Shown here: one piece after another, positions 61,094 to 63,708 of the stretch
Numbering within the stretch: position 1 is the first letter of the stretch
Layout of the letters: every line of letters starts with the position of its first letter
Source of the DNA: Janthinobacterium sp. UMAB-56
Lineage (GTDB): Bacteria; Pseudomonadota; Gammaproteobacteria; Burkholderiales; Burkholderiaceae_D
Length of the DNA: 63,708 nucleotides
Assembly: GCF_900095265.1 (NCBI RefSeq)
Contig: NZ_LT607651.1
Span: 1 to 63,708 of the forward strand
Reading direction: 5' to 3'
Program-made: the position numbers and the translations under genes
Notes under the pieces: model-generated
Database searches by the model: none
What the model saw: only the letters and a program-made list of their open reading frames with translations
Told to the model about the DNA's origin: nothing

Positions 61094-63403
61094 CTAATCG
61101 AGCGTGCGCGCCACGCGAAAACCCACGATATCGTTCGACAGCACGGTGGAAAAACCGTTGCGCAGGGCCGAGCGCAGGTAGCGCGGGTGGTACAGCCAGG
61201 AGCCGCCGCGCAGGATGCGCCGGCTGCTGTCGCTGCCCTCTTCCCAGGCGCTGCCATCGACGGGCGCGCCTTCGTAATTGTCATGCACCACGTCCTGCAC
61301 CCATTCCCACACATTGCCATGCATGTCGAACAGGCCCCAGGGATTCGGCGCAAAGGTACCCAGCGCCGTGGTGCCGCCCCGGTACACGCCGCGCGGTCCG
61401 CCGTTGTAGACATACAGGCCGTCATAATTGGCTTGCTCGGTGCTGATCGTGTCGCCCACGTTGAAGACCGTGCGCGTGCCGGCGCGGCAGGCGTATTCCC
61501 ATTCCGCTTCGCTGGGCAAGCGGTACTGCCGACCCGTGCGCTCGCAGAGCCACGCCAGATACAACTGCGCGTCATTCCAGCTCACGCCGACCACCGGGTG
61601 CTGCTCGCTCTGCACGAAACCGGGATTGTCCCAGTCCGTTTCGGAACCGCCCGCCCAGTCGGTCGCCTTGACGAAGGCACGCCATTCGCCCACGCTGACG
61701 GGGTGGCGCGCCAGCGCGAACGGGCGCTCGATGCCAACCCAGTGCTGCGGCTTCTCGCGCTCCAGCCAGGCCTGTTGCGAACCGGCCTGGATGGCCGCCT
61801 TGTGTTCCGTCTCGTGCGCGCCCATCTGGAAGCGGCCGCTGGGAATGAGCACCAGTTCCGGTCCCTGCCCCGCGCCATCGAGGAAGTCATCGCGCAAGAT
61901 GCCTTCGGCATTGGCCACCGGTTCCACATCTTCCGGCACTGGCGCCGGCGGCGATGCCGGCGCAGGGACGGATGCGGCGGCGCGGCTGGCCTCTTCCCGG
62001 CGCGCCCGTTCCTGCTCGGCGCGATAGGCCGCCTCCGCCTTGGCGACGATGGCCTTGCGCTGCAACTCCTGATGTTCCTGCAGGGCCGTGGCGGCATCGG
62101 CTTCGCGGCGCGCGCGCAACTGGCCGCGCAGCGCTTCCTTGCGCAGCTTGCGCGCCTCTTCGGCTTCGAAATGGCGCTGCGCCTCCTGTTCGCGGCGCAG
62201 TTTGTCCTGCCGCTGCTTTTCCAGCGCGGCCGCCTGGATTTCCGCCTTGCGGCGCTGGTCCAGTTCCTCCTGGCGTATCCGGGCCCGCTTGATCTCTTCC
62301 TCGCGTGCCTGTTCGGCGGCCAGCGCCGCCTGCTTTTGTTGTTGCGCCGCGCGCACCTGCTGCTGGCGCGCCTGTTCCGCCAGTTCTTCGGGTGACGGCC
62401 CGGCGGCGCGCTCCAGCCCTTCCAGCAAGCCTTGGACCGATAACGGCCGCAGTTCTGGCGTCAAGGAAAAACCGTTCTGCAGCACTTGCCACTGCTGCGC
62501 GTTGAGCGCTGGCGGCTTTGAAGGCAAATGGCTGGCGCTGCGCGCATCGTCGAAGGGCATGCGTCCTTCGAGCATCTGGTAAATCATCACCGCCACCGCA
62601 TACACGTCCAGGCGCGGGCTGGGCTGGCGCTGGTTGGCGCCTGCCTCGGGCGCCCTATAACCGTGCGTGCCCGCATTCGGCGTCTCCAGTGCCAGGCTGC
62701 TGTCCGCATTGCGCACGCGCGAGGCGATGCCGTAGTCGAGCAATTTGATGTCGCCCTTCGCCGTCAGGAAGACATTGCCCGGCTTGATATCGCGGTGCAC
62801 CAGCTTGTGTTTTTCCCACGCATACGACAGGGCGTCGGCCACCGGCTGCAGCATTTGCTGCACGCTCGACAGTGGCAGCGCGCCCTCGCGCGCCAGAAAG
62901 TGCTCGAGGTCCTCGCCATCGAGGCATTCCATGATGATGAAATAGCTGGCCGTGGCCGGATCCTGCGCCCACTCATACACGCGCACGATGTTTTCATGCG
63001 CGAGTTTTCTCGCCTGTGTGGCTTCCTCGATCAGCAATTTCGCGTGCGTGGCGCTCTGCGTCAGCTGCGGCGGCAATATCTTCAGCGCCACCATTTCGCT
63101 GCTGCCCAATTCGGCGTGCGTGGCCAGGTCGGTGGCTTGCCACACCTGCCCCATGCCGCCCGTGCCGATCAGCCGTTCGAGCCGGTAGCGGCGGTTTTGC
63201 GGGCCGATTTCCTGGCCCGTCATGAAGCCCAGTTCCGTGCCCTGGCGCACGGGCAGCGGTGCGGCCACAGGGGCGGCGCCGGGCGGCGCGTACTCGGCGT
63301 CGAGGATGGCGTTCTTGCGGCGTTCAAATTCCTGTTCGCTGAGCAGTCCGTCGTCGTGGAGGGCGCGCAGTTCCCGCAGTTTGTCTCGTGCTTTTTGCAT
63401 CAT
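61094..63403 (-). CDS. SHOCT-Ser/Thr kinase-SUMF1 fusion protein
   Basis: A 769-residue protein. The first 35 residues (ELRALHDDGLLSEQEFERRK) form a SHOCT-type helical pair. The kinase domain (about 70-340) has GTGGMGQVWQATD, VALKILPP, HRDIKPGN near 201 and DYG in place of DFG near 220. A long coiled-coil of Glu, Arg, Gln and Ala follows (about 345-480). The C-terminal formylglycine-generating-enzyme-like domain (about 510-769) has IPSGRFQMGAHETEH, RLPSEAEWEYACRAG, FDMHGNVWEWVQD and RRILRGGSW. It is the likely kinase partner of the PP2C and FHA proteins. Confidence 0.85.
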   Translation of the reverse strand: MMQKARDKLRELRALHDDGLLSEQEFERRKNAILDAEYAPPGAAPVAAPLPVRQGTELGFMTGQEIGPQNRRYRLERLIGTGGMGQVWQATDLATHAELGSSEMVALKILPPQLTQSATHAKLLIEEATQARKLAHENIVRVYEWAQDPATASYFIIMECLDGEDLEHFLAREGALPLSSVQQMLQPVADALSYAWEKHKLVHRDIKPGNVFLTAKGDIKLLDYGIASRVRNADSSLALETPNAGTHGYRAPEAGANQRQPSPRLDVYAVAVMIYQMLEGRMPFDDARSASHLPSKPPALNAQQWQVLQNGFSLTPELRPLSVQGLLEGLERAAGPSPEELAEQARQQQVRAAQQQKQAALAAEQAREEEIKRARIRQEELDQRRKAEIQAAALEKQRQDKLRREQEAQRHFEAEEARKLRKEALRGQLRARREADAATALQEHQELQRKAIVAKAEAAYRAEQERARREEASRAAASVPAPASPPAPVPEDVEPVANAEGILRDDFLDGAGQGPELVLIPSGRFQMGAHETEHKAAIQAGSQQAWLEREKPQHWVGIERPFALARHPVSVGEWRAFVKATDWAGGSETDWDNPGFVQSEQHPVVGVSWNDAQLYLAWLCERTGRQYRLPSEAEWEYACRAGTRTVFNVGDTISTEQANYDGLYVYNGGPRGVYRGGTTALGTFAPNPWGLFDMHGNVWEWVQDVVHDNYEGAPVDGSAWEEGSDSSRRILRGGSWLYHPRYLRSALRNGFSTVLSNDIVGFRVARTLD

Positions 63404-63422
63404 CGGGGGTGAAACGCTTCCA

Positions 63423-63708
63423 TCAAGGCTGCAGGGCGACGCCGCAAGCGGCGCAGAATTTATCTTCGGGATGGCCCGCGCGCTGTGCATGGCCATTCTT
63501 GCAGCGCAACGCTACCGCGCCGGCGGCGCCGGGCTGCAGCGCCTGGGCCACGGCCACGCCCAGCTGCGCCTGCGCCGACAGGCCATGCGCGTGCGCCGCA
63601 TTTTGCAAGTTGATCAAGTCGAGCTGCTGGCGCCGTTCACGTTCCGCCTGGCCTTCCAGGTAGTTGCGCTCCTGCGCCACGCTGTCCTGCGCCATGCGCA
63701 GCGCATCG
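63423..63708 (-). CDS. C-terminal zinc-ribbon part of a larger protein (partial)
   Basis: The frame is open to the window edge. The visible residues are a helical Glu/Gln/Arg-rich stretch (RNYLEGQAERERRQQLDLIN) and a C-terminal zinc ribbon: LRCKNGHAQ ... KFCAACGVALQP. This is how SPFH/virion-core-like proteins with a C-terminal zinc ribbon end, but the diagnostic part is outside. It precedes the kinase gene by about 20 bp, so the two are probably one operon. Confidence 0.5.
   Translation of the reverse strand, partial: DALRMAQDSVAQERNYLEGQAERERRQQLDLINLQNAAHAHGLSAQAQLGVAVAQALQPGAAGAVALRCKNGHAQRAGHPEDKFCAACGVALQP

Noticed and set aside
1..63708. CRISPR array, rRNA genes or insertion sequences
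   Set aside because: No regularly spaced repeats, rRNA-like sequence, transposase or terminal inverted repeats were seen on reading.

Overview
The window reads as a high-GC betaproteobacterial chromosome, most likely Oxalobacteraceae close to Janthinobacterium. This rests on overall codon use, the prpB-prpC-acnD-prpF-prpE form of the methylcitrate operon and the general gene set; it is an inference, not a database result. Two phage-derived blocks sit among ordinary host genes.

Region 1 (1-9079) is the regulatory and replication end of a P2-like prophage. It holds the 3' part of a late-control D gene, a CI-type repressor with palindromic operators, an Ogr-type zinc finger, a gpA HUH replication endonuclease, many small early genes and an AlpA/excisionase-like gene. 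It ends in a tRNA-Leu-like attachment core followed by a terminator. No integrase is visible. Between D and the repressor lies a lower-GC, minus-strand, translationally coupled pair: a DUF262 protein and a protein with a HEPN-type RNxxxH motif. This is a candidate two-gene defence module carried as prophage cargo. A queuosine-transglycosylase-like protein is also encoded among the early genes.

Region 2 (9152-16837) is host sequence: a short degraded stretch, a 1680-residue kinase/ATPase/GAF/GGDEF signalling protein, and an NCS2 purine permease.

Region 3 (16838-35625) is a complete-looking tail and lysis cluster without capsid, portal, terminase, replication or integrase genes. It contains an S24-type autocleaving repressor, two small regulators, a tail tube, tail chaperones with a -1 frameshift site, a tape measure, a tail tip, two tandem fibre cassettes, holin, endolysin and an Rz/Rz1 spanin pair. 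It lies cleanly between prpE and the permease. The best reading is a non-contractile (F-type) tailocin. Three copies of a TTTATC-N4-GATAAA-like operator surround the repressor gene, one of them lying on the tail operon promoter. Every non-overlapping gap in the tail operon holds an intrinsic-terminator-like hairpin, which suggests control by antitermination.

Region 4 (35646-43900) is the propionate-degrading prp operon, with a textbook sigma-54 promoter and nested palindromes upstream. Region 5 (44010-63708) holds two small paralogous proteins, an ETHE1-like metallo-hydrolase, an orphan Tle3-type lipase effector with its probable immunity lipoprotein, an MFS exporter, a LysR regulator, an M28 peptidase, an acetyltransferase and a glycine-zipper protein. 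It ends with a scattered Ser/Thr phosphorylation set (PP2C phosphatase, zinc-ribbon/FHA protein, SHOCT-kinase-SUMF1 protein, zinc-ribbon protein), mixed with a YdjM-like membrane protein, a Fur-boxed broken ECF sigma gene, pirin and OsmC.
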